From: Spirochaetia bacterium
GTDB lineage: Bacteria; Spirochaetota; Spirochaetia; Treponematales; Breznakiellaceae
DNA: 42,326 nt
Reading direction: 5' to 3'
Assembly: GCA_026002025.1 (NCBI GenBank)
Contig: BOAU01000005.1
Location: forward strand, 1-42,326
Positions 7,731-16,519 of the stretch are shown one piece after another (position 1 is the first letter of the stretch; each line of letters starts with the position of its first letter). The translations under genes were made by a program, and so were the position numbers. Below the pieces are notes generated by a model. That model did no database searches, was not told where the DNA came from, and saw nothing but the letters and a program-made list of their open reading frames with translations.

Positions 7731-8792
7731 TTATTTCGCCAGCATTTGGTAAGAGGAAAAGGTATAATCCTCCGGGACATTTTCCTTAAAATAGACTTCG
7801 ATGGGCATTTCTATCTTCGGTTCAACCGCCTGCCCCAGGACAACATGCCGGTAGAGGCTGAGCAGGGCCAGGCGGCCCTGGCCCTGAGGCCGCTGGGTGA
7901 TTACCGCGTCGATCCGGCCTTCCTTGAGGAGCCGGTGGTTATCGGGAACCATGTCATAACCGATAATGTAGAAATTTCCCTGTTTTCTCCTGCTTTGCGC
8001 CGCTTCGGCGGCCTCCCTGACATCGGCGTAGGATACGAAAATACCCTGGAGGTTCCGCTGTTTCCGCAGAAAGTGCTCGACATCCCCGGCTTTTAGCATC
8101 ATCCCTTCCCGGTCCTCCGGGCAGTCTTTTACCAGGCCCCTAAACCCCTGTTCTTCCGCATACCGGAGAAACCCTGCCCGGCGGCCCCTAATGTTCTGAT
8201 TCAGGGGGGCCCATTGTATTGCCACCGGCCCGGTGATCCTGCCGGCAAAAAGATGGAGAAGCTTGCCGGCAAAATAACCGCTTCTAAAGGGATCCTGGTT
8301 TATGGTACAAAGGGGCCTGGTTCCGCTCAGATCCGCGTCAAAAAAAACATAGGGAATTCCCTTTTTGTCCAGTTCTTCCGTAAAAGGCCGGTCCACCTCA
8401 GGCCAGATTGGGGGCAAAATAAGGCCGTCCGGAGCATCCTTCAAAATTTTCCGCGTTGCTTTCTTAAAGGCGGCGGTATCAAAATGGTCATATTCGATTA
8501 TTTCAGTCTTAACCCCCATGGAAACAACCTCTGTATCTTCCAGATGAATGCCACGAATGGCCAAATCCCAATAACCCGAATCCTGGTCACGGCGGGGAAC
8601 CAGGGCGCAGAAACGGTAAGCCCGGTTCCTCTGAAGCTGCCGGGCGATAGGATTGGGGGTATATTTATATTTTTCAATAACGGCCTCAATCTTTTTCGCC
8701 GTTTCAGGAGAAACCCGGCCCCGGCAGTGAAGGACGCGGTCCACCGTGCCGATGGAGACGCCGCTAAGCGCAGCTATTTCTGTGATGGTCAT
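7731..8792 (-). CDS. LacI-family transcriptional regulator
   Basis: The 353-residue protein has a LacI helix-turn-helix at residues 2-21 (MTITEIAALSGVSIGTVDRV) and a hinge-helix region 'YKYTPNPIARQLQRN'. A periplasmic-binding-like effector domain follows, with DGLILPPIWPE, PYVFFDADLSG, DPFRSGYFAGKLL, GNFYIIGYDM and DAVITQRPQGQGRLALLSLY. It would bind an inverted-repeat operator and release it on binding a sugar or related ligand. It is transcribed away from the binding-protein gene at 8968, and the intervening region holds a textbook promoter plus a 28-bp palindrome. I infer it represses that oligosaccharide importer and perhaps itself. The ATG at 8792 is preceded by GGGGAGG at longer than usual spacing and by AAGGG close to the start. 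Confidence 0.9.
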   Translation of the reverse strand: MTITEIAALSGVSIGTVDRVLHCRGRVSPETAKKIEAVIEKYKYTPNPIARQLQRNRAYRFCALVPRRDQDSGYWDLAIRGIHLEDTEVVSMGVKTEIIEYDHFDTAAFKKATRKILKDAPDGLILPPIWPEVDRPFTEELDKKGIPYVFFDADLSGTRPLCTINQDPFRSGYFAGKLLHLFAGRITGPVAIQWAPLNQNIRGRRAGFLRYAEEQGFRGLVKDCPEDREGMMLKAGDVEHFLRKQRNLQGIFVSYADVREAAEAAQSRRKQGNFYIIGYDMVPDNHRLLKEGRIDAVITQRPQGQGRLALLSLYRHVVLGQAVEPKIEMPIEVYFKENVPEDYTFSSYQMLAK

Positions 8793-8879
8793 GCCCTTCT
8801 TTACCTCCCCTTCAATCTACCAAAAAAACCGGTGATTGTCATACCCAGCAAAAAAGAACAGTTTTTTATCAAAAAAAGC

Positions 8880-8908
8880 TTGACATAAAAAAATTTGGTT
8901 CCTATAAT
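8880..8908 (+). promoter_or_regulatory. Consensus sigma-70 promoter of the oligosaccharide importer operon
   Basis: TTGACA at 8880-8885 and TATAAT at 8903-8908 are separated by exactly 17 bases, a perfect match to the sigma-70 consensus. The operator palindrome starts one base after the -10 box and so covers the expected start point at about 8915. The operon gene starts at 8968. Confidence 0.85.
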
Positions 8909-8936
8909 GTTAACGTACACGCATGTGTACGTTAAC
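8909..8936. promoter_or_regulatory. LacI-type operator: perfect 12-bp inverted repeat with 4-bp spacer
   Basis: GTTAACGTACAC (8909-8920), spacer GCAT, then GTGTACGTTAAC (8925-8936) form a perfect dyad of 28 bp directly over the expected transcription start. The divergent neighbour encodes a LacI-family repressor, so this is almost certainly its binding site, and repression would block initiation at the adjacent consensus promoter. Confidence 0.85.
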
Positions 8937-8967
8937 GCATATGCCGGGATTAAAGGGGAAAGAAAAA

Positions 8968-10692
8968 ATGAAAAAGAGAACTATTTTCCTATTTGGCTGC
9001 TTGCTCTTGGCGGGCAGCATCATCGGTTTTTCGTCATGTCAAAAGAAAGATTCCGGGACGGGCAAAGATAGCCTCATAACTCTGGATGTCTATTCCCAGG
9101 CGGCGAACTTTTCAGGCATACAGCCGGGCTGGTATGGCGAACTGGTTAAGCAGAAATTTAACATCGCCCTCAATATTATCGCGCCCCAGGCGGGGGGCGG
9201 GGATGCCCTGTACCAGACCAGAGCGGCGGCGGGAAATCTGGGCGACATTGTGCTGTTGAATAATCCTGATTTCCGGGACAGCGTAAAGGCGGGGCTGATT
9301 AAGGACATTTCCGCCGAGATCAGTAAATATACCAATGTTTCAGCGTATATGACCCAGATAAACGCGTTCAACAGCGGACTGGAAGGGGCGAAGACCGGGC
9401 AGATTTTCGGTATTCCCACGCAGATGACCAATACGTCACCGACCACTTATACCAATCTTCTCGTATATTCAAGCCCGAAAACCTATTGGGATTATTTTGC
9501 CGAAGTGGGCGCTCCGCAAATGAAGAATCTGGATGATCTTTTGAATGTGATGGCGCAGATTCAAAAAAATCATCCGGTAAATAAAGACGGCGATCCGGCC
9601 TATGCGGTTTCGCTGTGGAAGGATTGGGACGGCACCAGTATTGAGAATGTCAACCAGCCCCTCAAATGGTATGGCGCGGAAGTGGGAAATGACAACGGCG
9701 CGTCGGTGCTTATTGATTACAAGGGCGGTATCACGCCCCTCACCGATGACAATGCCCAATATCTTAAGCTTCTCAAATTCTTTTTCAAGGCCAACCAGAT
9801 GGGGCTCGTTGATCCTGATTCGGGCACCCAGCCCTGGGACAATATCGTGACCAAGATCAGCACCAAGCGTGTGTATCTTTTATGGTATAGTTGGCAAAAC
9901 GGATTTTGGAACAGTACCGCCCATGGTGAAAGCCGCGAAAACCTCATGCCCATCAGTGTTGATGATATGGTTATTTTCCAAAATGGTGATACCTACTTCG
10001 GCAGTGAACGGACATGGGGCATAGGCTCCAAAGTGTCGGGTGAAAAACTTGATAGGGTTCTTTCGTTCATTGACTGGTTGGCAAGTCCCGAGGGTATTGA
10101 ATATATGCATTGGGGGATTCCGGGCTTTAACTACGAAGAACGTGCGGACGGAACCCATGAGCGAACCCCCATCGGTGAAGTGGTGTTCAGCGAGAATCCG
10201 CCTGTTCCTGAAAGTTTCGGTCTCGGCACCGGCGGTTGGAATGACGGCAATCAGAAGATCAACCAATGGCTTATTTCCGATGCCAGCACCAATCCAAAAA
10301 CAGGCACTCCTTATATGGTGGATCTCTGGCCGGCTGAAATTGAAAAGGCGAAAACCGCTACCTCCAGGGAATGGGCGGCGCGTTACGGCGCGGAAGATCA
10401 GGTGGCGTATCTTCAGAAAAACAATATGCTCGGCATTGTTCCCAGCGTAAATGTTGCGCTGCCCAACGACAGCACCGACATGAAACTTGTCCGCAGCCAG
10501 TGCGGTGATATTGTCAAAGACACGTCATGGAAGATGATCTTTGCCAGAAACGAAGCTGAGTTCAACAGGCTCTGGGCCGATATGAAAACCCAGCTTGACG
10601 GATTCGGCTGGGCAAAACTCGTGGAATATGACACACAGAAGTGCCGTCTCATTGTTGACGCCAGGGCGAAGGCGCTCTCAGACGCCCGGTAA
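8968..10692 (+). CDS. Extracellular solute-binding lipoprotein (family 1, LplA/YtcQ-like)
   Basis: The 574-residue protein has a lipoprotein signal peptide: MKKRTIFLFGCLLLAGSIIG then FSSC, with the lipidated Cys at residue 24. The mature part looks like family 1 sugar-binding proteins of the large LplA type, with GDIVLLNNPDFRDSVKAGLI near the N-terminus, TGQIFGIPTQ, and RVLSFIDWLASPEGIEYMHW, a region common in these proteins. These capture complex oligosaccharides and pass them to LplB/YtcP permeases, which are the next two genes. The energising ATPase is not encoded here; such systems often share a distant MsmK-type ATPase. The ATG at 8968 is chosen because it follows GGGGAAAG and begins the signal peptide; an upstream in-frame ATG lies in the operator. 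Confidence 0.9.
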   Translation: MKKRTIFLFGCLLLAGSIIGFSSCQKKDSGTGKDSLITLDVYSQAANFSGIQPGWYGELVKQKFNIALNIIAPQAGGGDALYQTRAAAGNLGDIVLLNNPDFRDSVKAGLIKDISAEISKYTNVSAYMTQINAFNSGLEGAKTGQIFGIPTQMTNTSPTTYTNLLVYSSPKTYWDYFAEVGAPQMKNLDDLLNVMAQIQKNHPVNKDGDPAYAVSLWKDWDGTSIENVNQPLKWYGAEVGNDNGASVLIDYKGGITPLTDDNAQYLKLLKFFFKANQMGLVDPDSGTQPWDNIVTKISTKRVYLLWYSWQNGFWNSTAHGESRENLMPISVDDMVIFQNGDTYFGSERTWGIGSKVSGEKLDRVLSFIDWLASPEGIEYMHWGIPGFNYEERADGTHERTPIGEVVFSENPPVPESFGLGTGGWNDGNQKINQWLISDASTNPKTGTPYMVDLWPAEIEKAKTATSREWAARYGAEDQVAYLQKNNMLGIVPSVNVALPNDSTDMKLVRSQCGDIVKDTSWKMIFARNEAEFNRLWADMKTQLDGFGWAKLVEYDTQKCRLIVDARAKALSDAR

Positions 10693-10723
10693 TTTCAGAG
10701 ATGAAAGGCAGTAGGAGACGGAT

Positions 10724-11638
10724 ATGAAAATGACCAACGCCAAAAAACGCGGTATAAGGGAATTTCTTTACATACTGCCTTTCATCATCATTGTCGCGAT
10801 TTTTGCCTATTATCCCCTGTATGGGTGGATGTATGCCTTTTTCGATTACCGGCCGCCGCTTCCGCTTTCCCTTGATTCCTTTGTCGGACTCAAATGGTTC
10901 AAGTCCCTTGTGGAGAACCGGACAAAGATTGCGCAAATTCTTTCCATCATGCGGAACACCTTCGCCATGAGCGGTATCACCGTTGGCACATCGTGGCTGC
11001 CCCTGCTTTTTGCCGTGTTCCTGAGTGAAATAAAATGGAAGCCCTTCCGTAATATTATTCAAACAGTCACCACATTGCCGAATTTCATAAGCTGGGTTTT
11101 GGTGTATGCTGTTGCCTACAGCATGATGAACAGTACCGGGCTTTTCAACGGAATTATGATGAAGCTGGGTCTTATAAATGAGCCGATACTTTTCCTGCGT
11201 TCATCGGAACACGTCTGGCTTACCCAATGGTTATGGCTTACATGGAAAAATCTCGGCTGGGCGGCAATCATGTACATAGCTGCTATTTCCGGCATCGAAG
11301 CCGAGATGTATGAAGCCGCAAAAGTTGACGGGGCGTCGCGGATGCAGACAATTCTCCACATAACAATTCCGAGCCTGCTCCCGACCTATTTTGTGTTACT
11401 GCTTCTGGCAATCTCGAATTTTCTTTCAAACGGCATGGAACAGTATTTTGTTTTCCAAAACGCCTTTAACCGCGAATATATACAGGTACTTGATCTCTAT
11501 GTGTACAACCTGGCCATGGGCTCAGGGGCATATTCAGTTTCGACGGCCTTGAGTATTTTGAAAACCGTCATAAGCGTGGCATTACTCTTCGGCGCGAACG
11601 GTTTGTCGAAGTGGTTCCGGGGGGAGAGTATCGTATGA
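10724..11638 (+). CDS. LplB-type sugar ABC transporter permease
   Basis: The 304-residue membrane protein begins with a short basic N-terminus and a first span FLYILPFIIIVAIFAYYPLY, matching LplB/UgpA-like permeases. It carries the cytoplasmic EAA loop EMYEAAKVDGASRMQTILHI (consensus EAAxxDGA), where the shared ATPase docks, and about six membrane spans. An AGGAG box lies upstream of the ATG at 10724. The gene follows the binding protein by 31 bases and its stop overlaps the start of the YtcP-type permease (ATGA). All three belong to the LacI-controlled operon. Confidence 0.9.
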   Translation: MKMTNAKKRGIREFLYILPFIIIVAIFAYYPLYGWMYAFFDYRPPLPLSLDSFVGLKWFKSLVENRTKIAQILSIMRNTFAMSGITVGTSWLPLLFAVFLSEIKWKPFRNIIQTVTTLPNFISWVLVYAVAYSMMNSTGLFNGIMMKLGLINEPILFLRSSEHVWLTQWLWLTWKNLGWAAIMYIAAISGIEAEMYEAAKVDGASRMQTILHITIPSLLPTYFVLLLLAISNFLSNGMEQYFVFQNAFNREYIQVLDLYVYNLAMGSGAYSVSTALSILKTVISVALLFGANGLSKWFRGESIV

Positions 11639-12543
11639 TTAACAAAATCAGAGAGGATTCAAGTTTTGGCGACAGGACCATGAGCGTCATTAACTACACC
11701 ATCTTTTTTCTTTTTGCCCTGGCCTGCATATACCCTTTCTACTACATTTTCATTAACACCATAAGCGGTAACAAGCTTTCGGAACGCGGTGTGGTGATGT
11801 TTTACCCCATGGACATACATCTGCAGAATTATATCGACGCTTTCAAAATGCCGGGTCTCTCTGACGCCGCCCTTATTTCTATCGCCCGGACAGTTATCGG
11901 AACCACGCTGACGGTTCTTTTTGCGGCATTTCTCGGCTTCATGTGCACCAGGGAGCATCTGTGGAAACGCAGGTTTTGGTATAGGTTTATCATCATCACC
12001 ATGTATTTTAATGCGGGGGTAATTCCCTGGTATCTTACCATGAAAAATCTGCACCTGACCAATAATTTCTGGGGCTATATTTTTCCTGCTATGGTGTCAC
12101 CCTTTTTCATCATTCTGACCAAGACTTATATCGAATCAACGCCAAAGTCGCTGCAGGAATCAGCGGAAATGGACGGCGCAGGGATTTTGACGGTGTTTTT
12201 CAAAATCATTCTGCCTGTCAGTAAACCGATACTTGCCACCATCGCTATTTTTGCCGCCGTAAACCAGTGGAACGCCTTTCAGGATACCCTGCTTCTGGTA
12301 ACGGACCGCAAACTGTACACCCTGCAGTTTGTGCTATACCAATATCTCAATCAGGCAAGCTCCCTTGCAAGTATTATGAACAGTTCAAGCGGCGTGTCGG
12401 AATCAATCCTCGCAAACATTCAAACAATGACTTCGGTGCGTATGACCGTAACGATTATTGTTGTTGCACCGGTTTTGCTGGTTTATCCCATATTCCAGCG
12501 TTTTTTTGTAAAGGGTATAATGATAGGCGCAGTTAAAGGTTGA
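11635..12543 (+). CDS. YtcP-type sugar ABC transporter permease
   Basis: This is the second permease, 302 residues and about six spans: IFFLFALACIYPFYYIFINT, the family segment LSERGVVMFYPMDI, NAGVIPWYLTMKNLHLTNNF, and the EAA-like loop SLQESAEMDGAGILTVFFKI. These features define the YtcP/carbohydrate permease group that pairs with LplB. The ATG at 11635 overlaps the previous stop and follows GGGGGGAG; an in-frame GTG at 11611 is less likely. It is the last gene of the importer operon; 67 bases later it meets uvrC tail to tail. Confidence 0.9.
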   Translation: MINKIREDSSFGDRTMSVINYTIFFLFALACIYPFYYIFINTISGNKLSERGVVMFYPMDIHLQNYIDAFKMPGLSDAALISIARTVIGTTLTVLFAAFLGFMCTREHLWKRRFWYRFIIITMYFNAGVIPWYLTMKNLHLTNNFWGYIFPAMVSPFFIILTKTYIESTPKSLQESAEMDGAGILTVFFKIILPVSKPILATIAIFAAVNQWNAFQDTLLLVTDRKLYTLQFVLYQYLNQASSLASIMNSSSGVSESILANIQTMTSVRMTVTIIVVAPVLLVYPIFQRFFVKGIMIGAVKG

Positions 12544-12610
12544 GAATCGGAGCTTAAGGACATTACCCTCAACGGCCAGTTCTGTATGTCCGCCGGTATA
12601 CGCCGGGCTG

Positions 12611-14701
12611 TTACATTCCGCTTTTTTCATCGCCGTACTCCGGCGTATCCTCTGCGGCAAAGGCTTCCTCCGCCAGCGATTCTGTTTTCGCAGCCCGCCG
12701 AAAATCGCCGCTTCGCCGCGCCGTACCTGCCGTTGGGTTCAACCGTTTCTTCGCTTCGGCCTGATCCTCCAGGGCCAGCTTTGCCGCCGCCCGGACGGCC
12801 CGCGCGGCCCCTTCGCTTATGCGGCACTTTTCCGCCAGTTCATCCGGGGATGCGGCGGCGATATTGTTGATATTTTCGTAGGCCTTCATAATTGCCGCCG
12901 CCCGCTTGGGACCGATCCCTTCCACCGATTCCAAAACCGGGAAAAAAAGATCCCCGGAGCGCAGCCGCTGGTTAAGGCCCGTGGCAAAGCGGTGGGTCTC
13001 GTCCCGGACGAACTGTAAAACTTTCAATCCCTCGGATCGTTTCGAGAGCCGTACCGGTTCAGCGGCATGGGGAAGCCAGAGTTCCTCGTCCCGTTTGGCA
13101 AGCCCCGCGACATCGCTGTCCATATCCAATTCGTCCATCACCCCTTTGGCGGCGTTCACCTGGCCGATGCCGCCATCGATGAGCACCAGATCGGGAAGTT
13201 CCTTCCCCTCGCGGATAAGCCGCGAGTAACGGCGGTGGACCGCTTCCCGCATGGCGGCAAAGTCGTCCACGATTCCCACCACGGTGCGGAGTTTGAAGTA
13301 ACGGTAATTCTTCCGATCCGGTATGCCGTTTTTAAAAGAGATGAGTGAGGCCACCGGATGCTTCCCGTCAAGCTGGGCGATGTCGAAGCCTTCGATCCGC
13401 TCGGGCCGCCGGCTCAGGGACAGGGCCTGCACCAGTTCGTCCAGGGCCGGACCCGCGCCCCGTTCCTTGAGCCGCTTGCGCAGATCTTCTAACGCGTTCT
13501 GGCGGGCCATTGCCAGCACCGCCGTGTGGTGCCGTTCCGCGGGCACGGAAATCTCCGGTTCAAAACCAAACTGTTCCTTAAACCACTGTGACAGTGAGCG
13601 GATATCATGTCCTTCTTCAATTACCAACTCCTCCACGCTCTCGTGGGGGATGGCCTCGGCAACAGGTTCCGCCGGAAGTTCATTATTTACTACCGATTCT
13701 TTCTGTGGCTGGGTAATGAAAATAAAAGCCGGGGGCGGCCTGCTTGGGTTGTAATATGAAGCAACGAAGGTTTCCAGGGATTCAAATTCGTCTGCCGCGG
13801 AACGGGTACGGAAAAGTTCGCGGCCGGTCATTTTGCCGCCCCGCATGGAGAAGACCGTGAAGGTGGTAAAGACCCCCTCGGTGGCCCAGGCGATGTAGTC
13901 CCGGCCTTCGGGGTCGAAGTCCACCACGGAGCTGTCGCCCCCGGCAAGGTCCTCGATGGCGCGGATGGCGTTCCGCAGCTGGGCGGCCCGCTCAAAATGC
14001 AGTTCCTTCGCGGCTTTGTGCATTTGCTCGGTCAGATCAAGGATCAGGGATTCCGCGGCCCCCGCTGCGCCGTCCCCGGCGGAACCCGCCAAAAGCTGTT
14101 CCACCCGGCGGACATGGCTTGCATATTCTTCGGCGCTGATCTTGGCGCAGCAGGGGGCCATGCAGCGGTCGATGTGGTAGTACATGCAGGGGCTTTCACG
14201 CTTCCTGAGGATTTGGCATTTCCGCAGGGGGAAGAGTTTTTCGATGAGTTCAAGCATGGTGTCCACGGCCTGTATATTGGGAAAGGGGCCGAAGTAAAGG
14301 CTTTTGTCTTCGATGATGTGCCGGGTCCGGAAAATTCGGGGGAATTCCTCGGCGGTGATGCGGATCACCGGGTAGGTTTTGCCGTCCTTTAAGTTGATGT
14401 TGTACTTGGGGGAATGCTGTTTGATCAGGGTGTTTTCCAGCAGCAGGGCCTCGTATTCGCTCGCAACGATGATGGTCTCGATGCTGCGGCCATGCCGGAT
14501 CAATGTGCTGGTTTTGACATCCTTGGCGCCGGAAAAATAGGAACTCAGTCGGTTCCGCAAAACGCGGGCCTTGCCCACATAGATGATCCGGTTTTCATCG
14601 TCCCGCCAGATATAAACACCGGGCTTTTGGGGCGCGTCGTGGGCCGTTGCCTTGAGTTTCGTAAAATTATCGGAAAATTCATTTTTATTTTCTATATTCA
14701 T
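12611..14701 (-). CDS. uvrC: UvrABC system protein C (excinuclease subunit)
   Basis: The 696-residue nucleotide-excision-repair incision subunit reads in order: GIY-YIG nuclease (about 27-105; PGVYIW, IIYVGKARVLRNRLSSYF), cysteine cluster CQILRKRESPCMYYHIDRCMAPC, UVR motif near 235-265 (LTEQMHKAAKELHFERAAQL), UvrC RNase H-like nuclease with EGFDIAQLDGKHPVASLISF and LVLIDGGIGQVNAAKGVMDE, and a helix-hairpin-helix tail ESVEGIGPKRAAAIMKAYEN. A proline/glutamate-rich stretch near 345-375 looks like a local insertion, and about 50 charged residues extend past the helix-hairpin-helix. In the cell it cuts both sides of the lesion with UvrB. It is divergent from the exported protein at 14747. Confidence 0.97.
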   Translation of the reverse strand: MNIENKNEFSDNFTKLKATAHDAPQKPGVYIWRDDENRIIYVGKARVLRNRLSSYFSGAKDVKTSTLIRHGRSIETIIVASEYEALLLENTLIKQHSPKYNINLKDGKTYPVIRITAEEFPRIFRTRHIIEDKSLYFGPFPNIQAVDTMLELIEKLFPLRKCQILRKRESPCMYYHIDRCMAPCCAKISAEEYASHVRRVEQLLAGSAGDGAAGAAESLILDLTEQMHKAAKELHFERAAQLRNAIRAIEDLAGGDSSVVDFDPEGRDYIAWATEGVFTTFTVFSMRGGKMTGRELFRTRSAADEFESLETFVASYYNPSRPPPAFIFITQPQKESVVNNELPAEPVAEAIPHESVEELVIEEGHDIRSLSQWFKEQFGFEPEISVPAERHHTAVLAMARQNALEDLRKRLKERGAGPALDELVQALSLSRRPERIEGFDIAQLDGKHPVASLISFKNGIPDRKNYRYFKLRTVVGIVDDFAAMREAVHRRYSRLIREGKELPDLVLIDGGIGQVNAAKGVMDELDMDSDVAGLAKRDEELWLPHAAEPVRLSKRSEGLKVLQFVRDETHRFATGLNQRLRSGDLFFPVLESVEGIGPKRAAAIMKAYENINNIAAASPDELAEKCRISEGAARAVRAAAKLALEDQAEAKKRLNPTAGTARRSGDFRRAAKTESLAEEAFAAEDTPEYGDEKSGM

Positions 14702-14746
14702 AGTTAATTATGCCGATATTGAATCAAGGATTTGTTTGAAAAAATT

Positions 14747-16438
14747 ATGAAAAAAATAACCCTTGCCATAGCAGTATGTTATCTCCTTTTTGGGATTTCC
14801 GGTAGTCTCTTTGGTATCGGGGAAAAGACCTTCTCAATTGGAGGTACTGCGGCCTGGCGGATGGCGGAAAGCCGTTCCGGGATAATCGAGATGAGCAACC
14901 TGCGGCCCCATCCGGTGCTGGCCCTTGCCGGCGGCGGCAATGCTCCTGCTCCGCAAGGGGGCGCCGCCCTGGATTTGGCCCTTTCCTTTGACGAGGGCCG
15001 TCCGGATCTCTTTGCCGACCGAATCGGCCATTACCGGGTTATTGGTACCGCGGGACTTGCGGCTGCGGATTTACGCTGGGCCCGTGCCGGGAACGGGGCG
15101 GCCCTTTTTGCCGCCGCCGCTGCGCCCATCGGGGCCGGGTCTTTCGGTTTTTTGGCTTCAGCGGGAACCGGGGCCAACGGCGGTCCCAGCGGCCCACTGG
15201 TCTTGGCCCCCCGTAACAACGAGGCCCTCTTTGCCGAAGGCCGGCATATCCGGGACTTCTCAATAGAATTCTGGCTCTATCCCCTGAACATGGAAAACGG
15301 GGAACAGATGCTTTCCTGGATTTCATACCGGCCCGTACCGGGCGGCAAGGAATACATCTTCCAGCGGATACAGTGCGCGGCATTTAAAAACAGGCTCCAA
15401 TGGAACTTTCAGGATTTCTTTTCCGCCCCGAGCGGTGAAAAAGACATCAGCCTTACCCTGAACGGGAATAGCCCGGTGGTCCCCAAAACCTGGAGCCATC
15501 ACCTGATCCGCTTTGATTCCGATACGGGCCTTTTGGAATACCTTCTGAACGGCAAAACCGAAACCATCGCCTATGCCAGTTCCTCAGGCCGCGAGGGCGG
15601 GGAAGTCTACACCCCCATTATTGGGGAAGGGGGCAACTTCGTACTGGGGAGCCGCTTTTCGGGGCTCATGGATGAATTCAGGATACAGGGCGGCTTTTAC
15701 GAGCCGGGAATACAGAAGTACGCCCCACGGGGCGGGCGCATGGAAACCCGCGCCATTGATCTGGGGGAAGGGAGCAGCGGCATCCTCAAACTTGAAGCCT
15801 CCGGGGGCAGGATTACCCTTGCGGGGGGCAATGCCCGCAACGAATACTCAGGCCAGGGGGACTTCCGCTTCAGTGATAATGCGGCGATTCAGTTTTTTAT
15901 CCGGGCTGCCGATAATCCCTATATCTGGACTGATGCGGACTGGCGTCCGGTCATGCCGGGGACCGATTTGTCAGCCGACATGAAGGGCCGCTATGTGCAG
16001 ATTGCGGCGGATTTTTATCCCAGCGGGGACGGGGAAACCAGCCCCTATCTGGAGGAGATCCGCATCGTCTACCGGCCCGATGAGCCCCCCCTTCCCCCGG
16101 CGCGGATCATGGCCGTTGCCGCCGATGGCGCGGTGGAACTCAGCTGGCGGACCAGCCCCAGCGCGGACACCGCGGGTTATCTGGTCTACTATGGCCTTGC
16201 CAGGGGCGATTATTTCGGGGAAAGCGCCCTGCTTGGGGCATCCCCCATTGATGCGGGAAAACGTACCGGCCTGCGCATCGACGGCCTGGAGAACGGCAAG
16301 GTCTATTATTTTGCCGTAGCCGCCTATACCGGGAACCCTCAGGTCCTGGGTCCGTTGGGTTTCTTGCGGGAAACGGTCCTCAATATAGGAGAATTTTCTT
16401 GGGAAGTGTCTGCCCGGCCCCTAAAAATGGCTGAATAA
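14747..16438 (+). CDS. Exported protein with LamG/concanavalin-like and fibronectin type III-like domains
   Basis: The product has 563 residues. A signal peptide (MKKITLAIAVCYLLFGISGS) is followed by a region with a laminin G/concanavalin-like pattern: FSIEFWLYPLNMENGEQMLS, then HHLIRFDSDTGLLEYLLNGK and GSRFSGLMDEFRI, typical of 'FS.EFW......G....W......YLNG......I...G..DE'. The C-terminal 90 residues (PPARIMAVAADGAVELSW through GLENGKVYYFAVAAYT) match a fibronectin type III fold. It is probably a periplasmic or surface protein binding carbohydrate; no catalytic motif is recognised. The ATG at 14747 begins the signal peptide although its ribosome-binding site is weak; a TTG at 14732 is the alternative. 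Confidence 0.7.
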   Translation: MKKITLAIAVCYLLFGISGSLFGIGEKTFSIGGTAAWRMAESRSGIIEMSNLRPHPVLALAGGGNAPAPQGGAALDLALSFDEGRPDLFADRIGHYRVIGTAGLAAADLRWARAGNGAALFAAAAAPIGAGSFGFLASAGTGANGGPSGPLVLAPRNNEALFAEGRHIRDFSIEFWLYPLNMENGEQMLSWISYRPVPGGKEYIFQRIQCAAFKNRLQWNFQDFFSAPSGEKDISLTLNGNSPVVPKTWSHHLIRFDSDTGLLEYLLNGKTETIAYASSSGREGGEVYTPIIGEGGNFVLGSRFSGLMDEFRIQGGFYEPGIQKYAPRGGRMETRAIDLGEGSSGILKLEASGGRITLAGGNARNEYSGQGDFRFSDNAAIQFFIRAADNPYIWTDADWRPVMPGTDLSADMKGRYVQIAADFYPSGDGETSPYLEEIRIVYRPDEPPLPPARIMAVAADGAVELSWRTSPSADTAGYLVYYGLARGDYFGESALLGASPIDAGKRTGLRIDGLENGKVYYFAVAAYTGNPQVLGPLGFLRETVLNIGEFSWEVSARPLKMAE

Positions 16439-16519
16439 CTTCCTTTGATATAAAAAATTTATGATGTTGACCGAAGGGCAGTTCAACGATACCGTTATAA
16501 AGGGGCGATCCAGGTAAGT

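Noticed and set aside
12544..12610. Coding-like words (ELKDITLNGQFC) in the gap after the YtcP-type permease, and a CCGG-CGTATA-CCGG near-palindrome
   Set aside because: About 18 codons without a start, and a four-base stem; too weak to call a remnant or a terminator.
16461..16517. An 18-codon reading frame (MMLTEGQFNDTVIKGRSR) just before the HDOD gene
   Set aside because: Too short, no ribosome-binding site and no known leader-peptide logic; it may be chance.
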